Positions 1 through 12,959 of a stretch of DNA of 64,000 bases are shown one piece after another. The DNA is from Selaginella tamariscina. Taxonomy: Eukaryota; Streptophyta; Lycopodiopsida; Selaginellales; Selaginellaceae. The stretch covers positions 434,001 through 498,000 of the forward strand of contig PUQB01000080.1 of the NCBI GenBank assembly GCA_003024785.1. The letters run 5' to 3'. Every line of letters starts with the position of its first letter. Within the stretch, counting starts at the first letter, position 1. Made by a program: the position numbers and the translations under genes. The notes under the pieces were generated by a model. It was not told the origin of the DNA. It worked only from the letters and a program-made list of their open reading frames with translations, and did not search any database.

Positions 1-513
1 TATGAGGTCCGACATGACATTCAACTCGATCCTTAAAGATTGTACACGTGAATAGTTGAAGTTTCATACAATGAAAACAAGTTGTGTGCTTATAAATCCA
101 CTAGTGCCTCCTCCTGATGTTCTTGCAATCCAGGTCCATCTACCAGAAAACCTAACCAACCTTTTGAGAGGAGAGGAGGGGACGATGTAAGATCCATGTT
201 TACGACTGCATATGCACATATTATTATTAACATAGTGGGTTTTGATACGCTTTGGATTGGTTTCAATCTAGACCACTCGCTCCTTTATATAAGTTAGGGT
301 TCTTGCAGAATGAATATGCACATTTCTATGTCCCCACTCTCACAATTTCAAAAAATTAAAGTTAAATATATTGATTTAATCTCACTAAAATTTGTTACAA
401 GTCACAGTATATAATAATAAACGTATAGATTATTAAATGCCTGTTTGTAGGGTTCGCGAATTAGGGCATATGGACAACTACAGCTACCGCTACAATGCGC
501 ACAGCCAAGCGCG

Positions 514-2525
514 ATGGACAGGATTGGGAGGAGCCTCTTCTCGTCGCTCTGCGCCTTCACTGGGATATTCCTCTTCCTCGCGTTCCTCGCTCTTGGAATC
601 GGTAAGTGCAAAACACACTGTGGGCGTGCGTGTGCGTGCGCGTTTAAAAATGATGGTTTTATAGCTTGTTCTATACTCTACCTTGCTGAGCTCGCTGAGG
701 AACACACCCAGCTCACCCGCAAGATTATTAACATTATAATCAAGGTAAGATCTTAGCAGATCATTATTTATACATAATGTACATAAAGCGCATACATCAC
801 TTAAATCCACACACACCCATTGTTTTAATATTGATTTGATCATATATCTACCTGATATAGTATTAATGAAGTCGTATCAGATCGTTATATATATGTATGT
901 ATGCGTACATTATTTGAAGTGGAGATGCAGACATCACGCATACACAACACACGTGCACGCACTCTCTCTCTCTCTAACACACACACACGCCGCGATTTAA
1001 ACGTATTCGTTGTAATTCGATCATATATCTATTGAGGTTGGATGTACGTATGCATGTGGTGAAAAGGTGCTAAGATTACAACCCATGTGTATGCTTTGTA
1101 ATGCATACATAGTTACAGACAGACATACACATACACACATATACACAAAATCTAAGCTTTGAAATTACAAAGTATATTTGTGTGTGTGTGTATGTGTATG
1201 TGTTGCGTTTCTGCAGGTTGTGACGGCGTTGTATGTGATGCTGTACCTGGTTGATGGACTTCCATTTTTCTGTGTATTATTCGGCATTGTAGCACATGTA
1301 CTTTACTACAACCTCATAATGAAGACATATCCTTTCGTTCATTTAACTTCACTTGAGTTCTCCGGAAGTGCTGGTAAGTGTGTGTGTGTCCTTATGCATA
1401 GCCCACACACGCACGCACACACGAGAGAGAGAGACAGAGACAGAGAGGGAGAGAGGGAGAGAGAGGTAGGTCAGATATGACCGCTATACGTACACCATTT
1501 TATAATATACATATTCAATGCAGGGGCTGGTTTGCTAAGTTGTATTATGTGGCTTCGTTTTCTATGGTACGATCCAAGGTGTGCATACGTGACCTTCGAA
1601 TGGGCACTGGGTTTCATGATAGTCATGGTGTTTATGGTCCCTTCTTGTTTCTCATTTCTCTCACTACAACTTCTCAGGCTTTACCCTTCGTTACTCGTAA
1701 GCATATTTTATATTTGCCAATTATCAGCTATTTAATTTTTTACATCAGTCATTTCTATTTCTTGTTGTAATACATGACATATACTGGTTTAGTATAGTTG
1801 GTTGTGTATGTCCTCTCTCTCTCTCTGCATATATATTTACGTATGCATGTATGTAGATATTATGTGTGGATGTTGCCACAGCATTCTACGTTTGTTTTTA
1901 TACATTTATCGCTCCAGTCTTAGATCTTCTGAAATGAATCTTGACCGTCTTATTTTACAGTGTAGTTGATATATAAATTGCATATACATGTTATGAAACG
2001 AATTACATACATCTGTGTCTGTGTACTTATTAAGTTAGTTATATAAAAGATAATGTAATGTCATATTCTTACGTGTGTGTGAGTGTGCGCATGTGTGTAA
2101 GACTGATATGTGTCTATTTATTCTTTTTTGATATATATGTGGGTATACACACACATGCACTGATATGTGTCTATTCTTTTTTTATCTTTTTACATTAATT
2201 TATTGTATATGTTTATTTCTACATATGCATGTAATATCTTTGTGTGCGTGTGTGAATTTTACACAGACACGCACATATACAATATGCAGACGCCTCTTCT
2301 GTATATATGTGTGTGTGTGTGTGTGTACATTATTGTAAACTTTTACTATGTAATAATTCTATATAATGTAATATATACGTACTATTTAATATGTGTTTGC
2401 TGATTATATGAATTATATTAGATGGCGAAGGCAGGAAACGAACGACTGCGATCTCATCCCTGTTCAGATTTGTGATAAACAGGCGTGATCAAGTGCTTCC
2501 AACGTCCACAAGACACCAAACTTAG
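514..2525 (+). CDS. TEX261/Svp26-family ER-Golgi membrane protein, five exons
   Basis: Family members are small multi-spanning proteins acting as cargo adaptors between ER and Golgi. Exons read from GT-AG sites: 514-601, 665-744, 1217-1373, 1524-1696 and 2422-2525, with matching phases. Seen: an N-terminal hydrophobic helix, the family-like YLAELAEEHTQLTRKII stretch (exon 2), ALYVMLYLVDGLPFF followed by KTYPFVHLTS (exon 3), another hydrophobic exon, and a basic tail GEGRKRTTAISSLFRFVI (exon 5) like the KGKRGKR tail of TEX261. One 1-bp frameshift near 1640-1645 separates the exon 4 start from its end. Past it, the frame reading FLFLISLTTTSQALPF gives donor phase 1, which fits exon 5. The first intron is only 63 bp; others hold GT/GA microsatellites. 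Family call is good; whether the frameshift is real is unknown. Confidence 0.78.
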
Positions 2526-3136
2526 TGACGTCAGCAAACTCACTGGTATACTTTTGTAAAAATTTGAATTCTTTTTGGCTTGTGTTTTTGTACAAAGATC
2601 ACCTTTCTGGATCATTTAGAACATATTTTAATGATATATGCGTGTGTGCTTTCGTCTATATGCATGTGTGTGTATAGAGATATAGGACATACACATACAT
2701 ATATACGTACATTATAGTGTGCTCATGTATATTTGGATGTGTATAGAGATGAACGCACACATGCGTATACAGTTACACACACACACACGCATACATATAG
2801 ATGTAGCGATTCAATATGATCTTGGCAATGTATATTGTATGGATTAGTTGGTCAATTATTGTAAACTTGCTAACATAATTAAAGTTAATTGGTTCTCTCG
2901 CTCTCACGCACGCACACGCACACATGAAGAACCACACGCACGCACACACCATAAATAAATCAATATATATATATATGATCCACGGAGAGCATTCAATATC
3001 CGTGCAGAGACCACCATATTCGTATAGAAGTGGCTCTTATTAATAACAGGGTCCCAGAACAGCCAAGAACACGCGCTTTTTGCCTCCAGCCATGAATACC
3101 GAAGACGTGTTGCAACTGAAGCTTTTAAGTTAAGTA

Positions 3137-3138
3137 CT

Positions 3139-3194
<56 letters not shown>
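3137..3194. repeat. (TA)n-(GA)n compound microsatellite
   Basis: A pure TA run passes directly into a GA run just upstream of the first kinase copy. A shorter TA/CA tract lies at the matching place before the second copy (about 6560-6598), so it probably belongs to the duplicated segment. Confidence 0.9.
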
Positions 3195-3199
<5 letters not shown>

Positions 3200-3360
3200 T
3201 TAGTCATTAATGTGGGTGTTACTCAAGGTTGATTTCTGTGGAAAAAGTCTATTTTAGTCAATCCTTGTAATGAATTCGTCATTTATTACAACCTGGTCTT
3301 GTAGTTAACAGTCATGTTATGAATACCTTGCATTTAGCAACAATTGGGAGATCTGTGAGG

Positions 3361-4400
3361 ATGTCAACGGTGAGCATTGCACTCCTTTTCCTTGCATACA
3401 CTGTTCCAATAGCTCAAGCAAGGCTGGGGCCTTCCTCGAGTCCTGTTGAAGAACACCATCTCCCAGTTGTTAGTGTTGTTATCGGCGCGGTATCGGCATC
3501 TGCTGCGGTGGCCGTCTTGTTGGTGCTCGGAGTGATTTTCATTAAGACGAGGTTCTTCTCAAGGAGGAGCTCACTGTGACCGTGGGGAATGTGGAGCAGC
3601 TTTCGATGCGCTCACTTGTTGTTGCGACTGGCAACTTCAATGAGCAGATTGGGGAGGGAACACTGGGACCAGTTTACAAGGGGTACCTTGAGAACAAGAC
3701 CGCAGTTGCAGTGAAGAAGATGATCAACTACACAGGTACAGAAGAGGATTTCCATGCACTGGTTGCAGAGATCTCCAGGTTGTCGTCACACAGGTACCTG
3801 GTAAGGCTCCTGGGGTACTGCACCAGGGAGTGCATCCTGGTCTATGAGCACATGCCGAACGGGAATGTGGCAACGCTCTTGCTTGGTAACAAGACGGTAA
3901 GCTGGGAGTCTCGCGTGCGTATTGCACTCTCTGTTGCACGGGGTCTTCAGTTTCTGCACTCTCAACCAGTTCGGTGGTACATGGAAACTTGAAGCTGGAG
4001 AACATGCTTCTGGACCAGGACTGTTGTGTTAAGCTCTCGGACACAGGACTGGGGGCTCTTGCCGATAAGAAGATGATCAAGAGCCAGTTCTATGTCCAGG
4101 AAGGGTGTATGTCACCGGAGTTTATGGAGGGCTCACCGTTAACCACAAGACGGACGTATACAGTCTCGGAGTTGTCCTGCTTGAGCTCGTATGTGGTCGG
4201 CGAGCTAACCTCGTACACACGGCTAAGGAGGGGAAGCTCGAACAAGTTGTGGATTCAGAGATTGATAGGAATGTGAGCAAGGAGGAGGTGAGAGGTGTGA
4301 TTGAGATTGCTATGTGTTGCTTGGAGGAGGACGAGAGTGCGAGGCCGAGCGTGGTGAGGTTGTTTCTGTGCTGGAGAAGGTTCAGAGGAATGAGGTGTAG
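3361..4400 (+). pseudogene. Receptor-like pseudokinase, copy 1 (frameshifted)
   Basis: Start chosen at ATG 3361, which opens a signal peptide (MSTVSIALLFLAYTVPIAQA). A very short ectodomain and a transmembrane helix ending IFIKTRFF follow. Kinase subdomains in order: glycine loop GEGTLGPVYKG, lysine motif TAVAVKKM, a catalytic-loop position reading HGNLKLEN instead of HRDLKxxN, a DFG position reading DTG, an APE-like SPEF, DVYSLGVVLLELVCGRR, and tail EKVQRNEV ending at 4400. The HRD and DFG losses match the LRR-III type of plant pseudokinases, so signalling without phosphotransfer is likely if it is made. Frame breaks occur after the membrane segment (~3560) and before HGN (~3972), with others toward the C terminus. 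It could be a real gene with sequencing indels. Confidence 0.75.
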
Positions 4401-4439
4401 TTGTTTTCCAACTGAAAATGGAAGGCTTCAGTAACGTAT

Positions 4440-6660
4440 ATGATAGTAATATATTGATATACACAGAGTTTGTTAGCATGTCTTGGAAACTAGTCCGCAT
4501 AGACACACACATTCGCTTTGTAGAGCATGCATGCCAAGCTAGTGTCTATACCGACTAAACAACCACTGTAAGTGCATGTCTGTAAACTGAAGGGTCATGT
4601 ATCAAATATAAACTTTTTAAAAACACACACACACCTGCCAGATGCCCTGTGTCTAACATACATACAGAGACACACACACACACACACACATATATCAGTC
4701 CAACGTACAACCACTTAGAAACTCTTTTTCACACCATGCATGTATAATCATTCCTAAGGTATTGTTATGGTTTTAACACGGTGAGTTGACCATTTAAATC
4801 AAAACTCTAAGATATATAAATGAACGACACTTAATCAATTGTTCGAGAGTCTTCTGGTATATACCAAATAATTCATTTCTCTTTGGACTGTAAGCTAAAC
4901 AAGTTCCAGACCATCTCTCAGATTCCTGTAAACGTAACTTCATCATTGACTTCCCAGAGACTCCCCATCACGGATGCCACTCCGGCCAAATGAAGTGATC
5001 TGCACAGCCCTAGTACACCTTTCGAGTACACTGACCCAGCGCACTGCTACAAGTGCTCAACACGGTCACTCCAAACTCCGAGCTTTCTAATATCTCGGCC
5101 TCTTCTCTTTCAACATGCTCAACGGATTCTGAGATGGAGATAACGCAATAGCTTTCCGAGGATAGACCGAACTTACAAGGCATCCGTCCTTCACTGTTGG
5201 CGGCACCAGATGCAAAACTCTATAACGTCTCAAAGAACTTGGTCGTAAATAATTTGAGCAAACGTATTTGTCCTCGCCCAGCTCTTCAAAGAGTTCGCAA
5301 AACTTTAAGTAACAGGTTTGGATTCTCTCCCTCGGTCAGCTTTCTGTGATCGTCAGTGTGAATCCCCACGGCTCCTTGCGTATAAGCGCGTAATCCTGAG
5401 CTCATATATGACATGCATGTTGTTGCCTTCCTGCCTTGCAAGCTCCAAGAGTCTGGCATCCATCAGCGAAAACTCTCGTAGGCTAGTCTATCCCGAGCTA
5501 GCCAATGTAAGTGGCGAGCAGGATTGTCACAGCTGCAGCTTAGAAACTGTTTCTTCGACACGTTTTAAGCTGATTCAACGCCTTCTGTGCATGAATGATA
5601 CGTCGATATGCAGTGAAAGCACATTATGTGTGCCCATAGCCTGCCGTCTGTTCAAAACTTCGTTGAGATATGCCTAATGCTTTCGTCCTAGTTCTTAGAA
5701 AGCCACTAGACCTGCATCTAAAGCTTGAACCAAGGGGTGCAACCTCTGTCAATTCTTGCTTCACCCCATTGGCCTCCCAAATTCTCCCAAGTAGATCAAA
5801 CCAACAGCAACAGCTAGTCTGGGCTATTCCGATGCCCACTGCGCAACAAGGCTCTCCTCCAGAAATACAAGTGTTGGCTTAATTGGATAAGCAGATTGAG
5901 ATGTAAACACTGGTAAGACTCGAGAGCTTCCATGTCTGTTGACATCGAGCCACTGTCTTCTCCAAAGCACCTCATCCTGTATCCAAAGATTTCTTGCTGA
6001 CGACAACTCACTTTTAACTTTCTCCGCGGATCCATTACCCTCGCAAGTGATATATGCCGTAGTAAAAAATGTTACGGATCAGTAATTAAACTAAATTAAT
6101 AATTAAATATTTCTGTAGCATTTTCAACTACAGATTTAATCATTGATTTGAACCAGATTATTGATAAGTAAATACAAACAGAATAAATTGGAAATAAAAT
6201 GGTAAAGAAGATTAACTTATAATTTATTAATTATTAATAGAATTAGTAAGAATTAAATAAAGTTATAATATTATTAAATAATAAATATTAAAATGATCAA
6301 TTATTGCCTAAATAACACATGGGATAGTTGACTTAGCTTTGGGATATCCGTGGGAGTCTGACATGACATATTTTAAAATTGTTTAGGGCTAAAATCACGT
6401 AATACATGTTACCAGAGTGTATAGCTTCTTCGTTACCATCCTGAAAACCATAGCCACAGCTATAAAAGTTACCTCTGTTAATCCCCAAAGACTAGCCTCA
6501 CTCGATTAGTTTTGGCTAAAGAGAAGTTAAACTTGTATAACGACTCAACCAAGTACTTAAATATATATATATAATATATATAGACACACACACACACATT
6601 ATTTAGTCATAGGTATTACTCTAATCAATCCTTTGTAATGAATTCGTCATTTATTACAAC
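4440..6660. other. Spacer between kinase copies; no assignable gene
   Basis: Contains CA microsatellites (4626-4690), a stretch at 4880-6050 with higher GC and short open frames on both strands, then AT-rich DNA. On the minus strand, fragments such as DARLLELARQEGN and QWASE recur across broken frames and hint at a decayed helical-repeat protein. No domain could be named. 6060-6550 is AT-rich with nothing recognisable. Confidence 0.4.
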
Positions 6661-6694
6661 CTGGTATTGTTCAGTTTATGGGAGATATCTGAGG

Positions 6695-7726
6695 ATGTCA
6701 ACGGTAGCATTGCAATTCCTTTTCCTTGCATACATGTTCCAATTGCTCAAGCAAGGCTGGGCCTTCCTCGAGTCCTGTTGAAGAACACCATCTCCCAGTT
6801 GTTAGTATTGTTATCGGCGCGGTATCGGCATCTGCTGCGGTGGCCGTCTTGTTGGTGCTCGGTGTGATTTTCATTAAGACGAGGTTCTTCTCGAAGGAGG
6901 AGCTCACCGTGACCGTGGGGAATGTGGAGCAGCTTTCGATGCGCTCACTTGTTGTTGCGACTGGCAACTTCAGTGAGCAGATTGGGAGGGAACACTGGGA
7001 CCAGTTTAAAGGGGTACCTTGAGAACAAGACCGCAGTTGCAGTGAGAAGATGATCAACTACACAGGTACAGAAGAGGATTTCCATGCACTGGTTGCAGAG
7101 ATCTCCAGGTTGTCGTCACACAGGTACTGGTAAGGCTCCTGGGGTACTGCACCAGGAGTGCATCCTGGTCTATGAGCACATGCCGAACGGGAATGTGGCA
7201 ACGCTCTTGCTTGGTAACAAGACGGTAAGCTGGGAGTCGCGTGCGTATTGCACTCTCTGTTGCACGGGGTCTTCAGTTTCTGCACTCTCAACCAGTTCCG
7301 TGGTACATGGAAACTTGAAGCTGGAGAACATGCTTCTGGACCAGGACTGTTGTGTTAAGCTCTCGGACACAGGACTGGGGGCTCTTGCCGATAAGAAGAG
7401 GATCAAAGAGCCAGTTCTATGGTCCAGGAAGGGTGTATGTCACGGAGTTTATGGAGGGCTCACCGTTAACCATCAAGACGGACGTATACAGTCTCGGAGT
7501 TGTCCTGCTTGAGCTCGTATGTGGTCGGCGAGCTAACCTCGTACACACGGCTAAGGAGGGGAAGCTCGAACAAGTTGTGGATTCAGAGATTGATAGGAAT
7601 GTGAGCAAGGAGAGGTGAGAGGTGTGATTGAGATTGCTATGTGTTGCTTGGAGGAGACGAAGTGCGAGGCCGAGTGTGGGTGAGGTTGTTTCTGTGCTGG
7701 AGAAGGTTCAGAGGAATGAGGTGTAG
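6695..7726 (+). pseudogene. Receptor-like pseudokinase, copy 2 (decayed duplicate)
   Basis: Near-identical duplicate of the kinase at 3361-4400, including about 50 bp upstream (TTTGTAATGAATTCG and on) and the 3' flank. It keeps the transmembrane segment followed in frame by KEELTVTVGNVEQLSMRSL, so copy 1 has lost a base there. Copy 2 instead breaks in the glycine loop (IGREHWDQ in place of IGEGTLGP), before the catalytic loop and in the activation segment, mostly by single-base losses. HGN and DTG replacements are shared, so the kinase was already non-canonical before duplication. It ends at the same QRNEV tail. Likely non-coding now. Confidence 0.75.
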
Positions 7727-8639
7727 TTTTTTCACTGAAAAATGGAAGGCTTCAGTAACGCATGTGTATACGATAGTAATATATTGATATATATACAAAG
7801 TCATGTCTTGGAAACTAGTCCGTATAGACACACACATTCGCTTTGTAAGAAGCATGCTCCGACTAACGAAAACCACCGTAAAGCCCTAGGTGCATGTCCT
7901 ATCAAAAACCTTACCGGATCTATGCTGTTTCCAACGTGTAACACACACACCAAGCATATGCATTATGTGAAAAGTACATAAAGGTATGTCAAACATAAAC
8001 ATGGCATGTAAATGTAAAGAATGTAAGTCTGCAAGAATCACATCCATCCCGAGTGTCTGCCCATAGTTACAGCCCCACAGATCATGAAAGCGCCCCAACT
8101 CTCAACCAAGTATATTGGACAATGGAGATCCCGGAGTTCCCATTTTTCTCTATGCCGAGTAAGCAAAACCATGTGCAATGGCATAAACTACAAACCTACA
8201 TATTACTTCCATATTGTTTAAGTCACGATCTAATACTTTCATAGTTCTCAAAGCTGCCTTCTTGAAGTTCTTGTTCATTCCTGTATTAAATTATGGCTAA
8301 CAACCCCTGCATTATTCAACTGCAGAACTTCAGATGCCACAACCTTATATTGAATTGAAAGTGGATCCTTCAGTCCTTAGGGAGATATGGGGATCTTTAT
8401 GTTGAAAAACACACACACACACATACATAACCAACACACACACACATAAATGATGCAACATATCAAAAGTTCAATGTAGGATTTGTCCAAGGGATTGGTG
8501 TCTTCATGATTTGTGTTTGAAAATAATATGTTTACCTCTTTTGAATGATTCTTTGGTTGGGATTGTCTAAGATAGTCAATGATGGTGACCCAGTGGTCTA
8601 CAAAATGAATTCTACATATAACTAAGAAGTTACTCACTA

Positions 8640-9230
8640 TACTAGTACGTATTGGTGTACTTAATTAATTTATTAATTAATAAATCATTTGGTGAGTTAT
8701 TCTTTAATTCAATTGCTATCTTTAACTTGGTCGGTTTATATTTAATTAGATTTATAACCCAATTGTGGCCTTGCTATAATTTAATATTAGTAATTAAGGT
8801 TGACTTTATTTTCGTGTGATTACAAATTTTAAAAATGCTGTAGATCTGAAGAGTAAATAAGCATGCTTCCACTAAATTCATTGGTGGTGAGTTTATTTTT
8901 AAGTCTAAACTTAATTAATTAATGACCTTTAACCTAATTGTTTTTCTGTATTGCTAAGTTGACTTAATATGGTGAGTTTATTCTTTTATCCTATGGACTT
9001 AACAATTTCATGACCTTTAACCTAGTTCTTATGCTTAACCCAGTGAGTTTATTTTAAGTTGGATCCTTAATTCAATTATTATCGTTATTCTAGTAACTTA
9101 ATTATTATTTTTAACTTGCTAACCTAGTTGTTGTTCTTAACCTAGTGAGTTTACTTTTAATTTAACTGTTATTATTTACCTCATACTATGTATGCCATGC
9201 ATAATCATGAACCCATGCCTAATTTAATGG
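8640..9230. repeat. AT-rich degenerate repeat zone
   Basis: Loose repeats of the phrases 'cttaacctagt' and 'gtgagtttatt', with TTAATT blocks, at irregular 40-70 bp spacing. No coding potential. The flanking stretches 7880-8640 and 9230-9600 hold nothing recognisable beyond short CA tracts and a related 'gggtttaggattta' repeat near 9240-9400. Confidence 0.5.
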
Positions 9231-9603
9231 TCTCAATAGTGTAACATGAGTTTAGGATTTAGAATTTAAGATGGCCATTGATGGAGTGTTAATGACACAC
9301 ACGTGGGTTTAGGATTTAAAAATGGCTGTTGCATAGGTTTAAGATTTAAGATGGTAGTCAAATGAGGCTACATGGGTTTAAAATTAAGATAGTCATTGAT
9401 GAGGTGTTGATAAACTTATTATATTAAATTAAGTTTGAAACAACATAATTTACATTATCAATATACTTCTTTAATTATGATTGTTTATACTTAATGATCC
9501 ACTTCTATCAATTGGTCAAAAAAAAAAAATAACACTATGCTCTAGTGGAAATGAATCACATTCCTCTCCTATTCTAGCATGTAATACATTAACATACAAA
9601 GAA

Positions 9604-12259
9604 TGTCATAGTTTTTACTATGACTCGACTCTTTACTTTGGGGTTTGATTATTGTTACTTACCGAGTTGTGTGGCGAACCCTAGTTGTAGTGAGAAAACA
9701 ACCCCACTTAGTGCACTTAGGTGTTTAGGGGTAGTTCGGCCGGCTATCATTAAGTACCTTGAGAAACTCTAGGCGAATGTAGTACTTACCCTCTAAAACT
9801 CTCCCCCAGTTTGATGTTACAAAGATAGGTTTTTCGTTAAATATAGCTTGTCAAAAAAGGGTTAGGGACACCCCTAGGGTTGACCTAACCCCACGCGTGC
9901 CAGCCCACTTACTCACTTAGGTAAATGGGGGGGGGGGGGGGGGTTCATCACATAAATAAGGTGGAGTATATGTAGTGAGGCTTCTTGGGTTCAAAAGAGA
10001 GTTCGTTAACCTCTTACCGGTGCAAGCTAAGCTTGTGTCGTCAAGGTGCAACCCTCTGTTGTGCCGCCCAAACTTCCACACGACAGGCGTACAGCCCATC
10101 CTAGGGTTAGACTATCCTTATCATTAGTAGGATCTTGCCTTTAAGATAAGGGCACGTCACTTCCAAGGAGTTAATCAAATTCCTTGGTCCGAAAACCTAT
10201 TTGCAAGCTCAAAGGCATTGCTCGAGTTCACGTTCCGCAAAACTAATGGTTAAGGCCTTGCTCCAGCCACCTCAACCACGCCAAGTTAGGAACAACACCT
10301 AAATCTTGGCTAGTCAGTGTATCCTGATTTACAAGGTGAGTCTCATTTGTGGACTTAGTCAGCTAGGGGTTTGAGTTCATAGGGCTTGGGTTCTTAATAT
10401 GGGTTATTTTACCAGATTCTGTGAGGTTTTTTGTCAGAGTTTTAACCCAAAGGGCCAACATGTGGCTGCCAGGTGGCCATTCGGCATCATCACCCTGTGT
10501 GAGCAACGCTAAGTTTTTCAGAACAACCCCAACGACCCTAGGGTTAGACTCTAATGCCCAAGTGGACAGGAGACTTAGGGTTTAGCCTAAGTTCCCTAGA
10601 ATGTCTGCCCCCAGAACCCTTGAGGATAACCCTAGTTGACTTAGGGTTTAGCCTAAGTCTCCCTAGAGTGTCTACCCCCAAAACCCTTGAGGGATAACCC
10701 TAGTTGACTTAGGGTCTTGCCCTAGAAGACCTAGACATGCTCATGCCCTAACCCTCATCAAGGAGACGTGTGTTCCACACATACCCCTATGACAAAGCTA
10801 AGGCATCGTCACTTACCCCTTGAGGAATCACCCTCATCCGGGAGTACAACCCCTTTAGGGCGACAAGGGGTACCCTAAACCATGACTAACCCCTAAGGGT
10901 TTGAGTGGCCAAGTCATACCCTAGACTAGGGCTAGTACTTAATGAGGACACGAGTGTGCGCCGTAGGCGGACACGAGTGTTCTGCTAAGCAAACTCCCTA
11001 AGGCTAGGTTTGGGATAACCCTAAACACATGACCTTGCGAGTGCCTCACGAAAGGGTCCTGCTAACATATTTCGATTGTTCAACCTTGAATTCCAAGGAG
11101 AACACTCCCCTAGCCAAGTGTGCCAAAGCACACCTAGTTACGAGACTTAACCTCCCTTGAGCGGATGCCCAAGGCTTAGCACCCTAGTGCAAGCACAAGC
11201 ATGTCTGTTTGCTAAAGTATCCAACCCTTGGCCACAAGCCCATGACATAACCCCAAAGGGTGTGCCTCAGGCATTGTACCATGTGACGTTTAGCCCAGTG
11301 TCACATCTCCATGTGACACTGCCTTCCCCGATGTGGGCTATCATGCCATAGCCCTTAGATTCAAGAGTTGCACCAAGTGCCACAAACGTGGCTCCTAAAT
11401 GCCAATTCTAGAACCCTCATTTATCCCTCAAGACTCGGTAAGGAAACCTTGTCAATCAGAACCCACGCCCACAATTGGATAAGGACACGAACGTGTCCTA
11501 GTTAGTTATGAGTGTTGCTCCTAGCTTGACGTGGAGGAGGAGGCTGAAGACAAGCCTCAACCTCTGCTTCTTGGAACATGCATCCCAACAAGTCCTCCCA
11601 TGCATGGATTCGCCAACGTTAAGGGTAAGCTACCCCGAAGGTGGGACGTACCCCTATCGTCTGGAAGTTAGGGCGACACAACAGAGGGTTGTACCTTAAC
11701 GACACAAGCTGAAGCTTGCACTGGCAAAAGAGCAACGAACTCAGTCATGAACCCAGGAGCTCTCCTACGTATACTCTACCTTATTTATGTGACGGAGCCC
11801 CCCCCTCTTTTCCTATATGTGGCACTAAATGCTAGCCCCTTAGATAATTAGATGAGTTTGTACACTAACTCCTACCCCTAAACCCTACCCAAGGGGGTGG
11901 GGTTTTAGGGTTAGGTCAACCCTAGGGGTGTTCCTAACCCTATTTAACATGCCAAACTCATCTTAATTAGGACGTCAAAATCGGGGGTGAATTTTCTAGA
12001 AGGTAAGTGCTACCTTCGCTTAGAGTTTCTCGCAACATCTAAAGATAGCCGACCGGACTACCCCTAAACACCTAAGTGCACTAAGCGGGGCTGTTTCTCA
12101 CTACATCTAGGGTCCATCAACATAGTACAGTAGGTAACAACAGTCAACGTCCAAAGTAAAGGGTCAAGTCATAATAAAAACTATGACATTTCTAGAGAGG
12201 GGATTCCAGGGTTGGCACTTAGTAAGCCGCCTTTGTGGCACCAGGTAAAAACTCTGACA
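9604..12259 (+). mobile_element. Solo LTR of the gypsy-B family, interrupted by a nested element
   Basis: Begins TGTCATAGTTTTTAC and ends GTAAAAACTCTGACA, matching the ends of the LTRs at 23611-24595 and 29967-30924. Direct 5-bp duplications AAGAA flank it (9599-9603 and 12260-12264). Minus the nested insertion (10432-12188), about 0.9 kb remains, close to the 958-985 bp of the other LTRs. It carries a 17-G run at 9927-9943 where the others carry 15 and 11. No internal region is present. Confidence 0.85.
10432..12188 (-). mobile_element. Longer diverged relative of the same LTR, nested in reverse orientation
   Basis: Read on the minus strand it starts TGTCATAG (at 12188) and ends CTCTGACA (at 10432). 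The minus-strand first ~700 bp align with the LTR family (CTTGTGTCGTTAAGG block, TGCCAGTGCAAGC block, C-run). The rest is a longer CCCTAGGGTT-rich body of about 1.1 kb, including a ~72-bp tandem repeat at 10570-10720. Flanks TTTTT and TTTCT resemble a one-mismatch target duplication inside the host LTR. No coding frame longer than about 65 codons. Confidence 0.7.
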
Positions 12260-12264
12260 AAGAA

Positions 12265-12759
12265 CACCACAAATGTAATTATGTATGTATGTATATAACA
12301 CAATGATTGGTTAAATATATGTATACCTTTGAAAATATATTTGACAATGATGTTAAGACATTAGATAATAAGATTTTAACCATGTACCACATCATCAAGA
12401 TCCACTTGTAAACTTCACCACGGCCAATAACATGTGTTTTATATAGACATTGATTTAGCAGAAAAACCTTGTTCTTTAGCTACAAAAAATTGTTATCCTC
12501 ATGTACAACATGAAATAGCGTCATATATGAACATCTAAAAAACTTACAAATATATCATTAGCAACCTCTTTCTTATTTAGTTTAAGCATTTCATTAGTAG
12601 CCTCTTTTTCATCAGGTTTGAGCAATTGATGAAGCCTACCAAAGACAACTTGGTTGTTAATTTCATGTAAAACAAGTTGCACATTAATTACAGAGTGATA
12701 GATAAAAGTGTTATACAATCTTTCTCAAACATATTGTTTTGATATTCCTACAAAATAAT
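12265..12759. other. AT-rich spacer, no gene seen
   Basis: Low-GC sequence with a short minus-strand open frame (65 codons) that shows no family signature. Nothing else recognised. Confidence 0.5.
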
Positions 12760-12959
12760 TGTTAGTGTTCTAACCTTGTGGGTTAACCATCCATGTAAAG
12801 AATATGGAATATGTGAGTAAAAAACTTAAGAAGACTTGGGTCCAAATGTCTAAGGGCCCTCTCATAAACCATACCCTTTAACTTTGAACTAAGGATATCA
12901 ATTTGGTATCAGAGTGGTTTCAGGTTTAATTCTCATCAGGGGTGAACTTGTGTAAAACT
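12760..12959 (+). mobile_element. Left part of a small non-autonomous LTR-like element with iMet primer site
   Basis: A stretch from about TGTTCTAACC is followed at 12905-12914 by TGGTATCAGAGTGG, the usual plant initiator-Met primer site. This part ends where gypsy A is inserted, and sequence continuing the same repeat resumes at 19395 ('ttaaatcctcacatga'). A related copy lies at 39480-39600 with the same order of phrases ('ttagtattagagtggt', 'aaacttgtgta', 'ttaaatcctcacatga'). No coding capacity. Confidence 0.5.

Noticed and set aside
437..843. Overlapping short frames around the first exon
   Set aside because: They are other-frame readings of the TEX261-like exons 1-2 and their intron.
5318..5882. 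Coding gene on the plus strand between the kinase copies
   Set aside because: 119- and 70-codon frames without motifs; the minus strand looks equally coding-like and broken.
10432..11640. Interstitial telomere block
   Set aside because: CCCTAGGGTT phrases are irregular and embedded in LTR-family sequence; no clean CCCTAAA array is present.
9917..11699. Short frames within the LTRs (60-64 codons)
   Set aside because: They fall in LTR sequence and recur only because the LTR is repeated; no protein signature.
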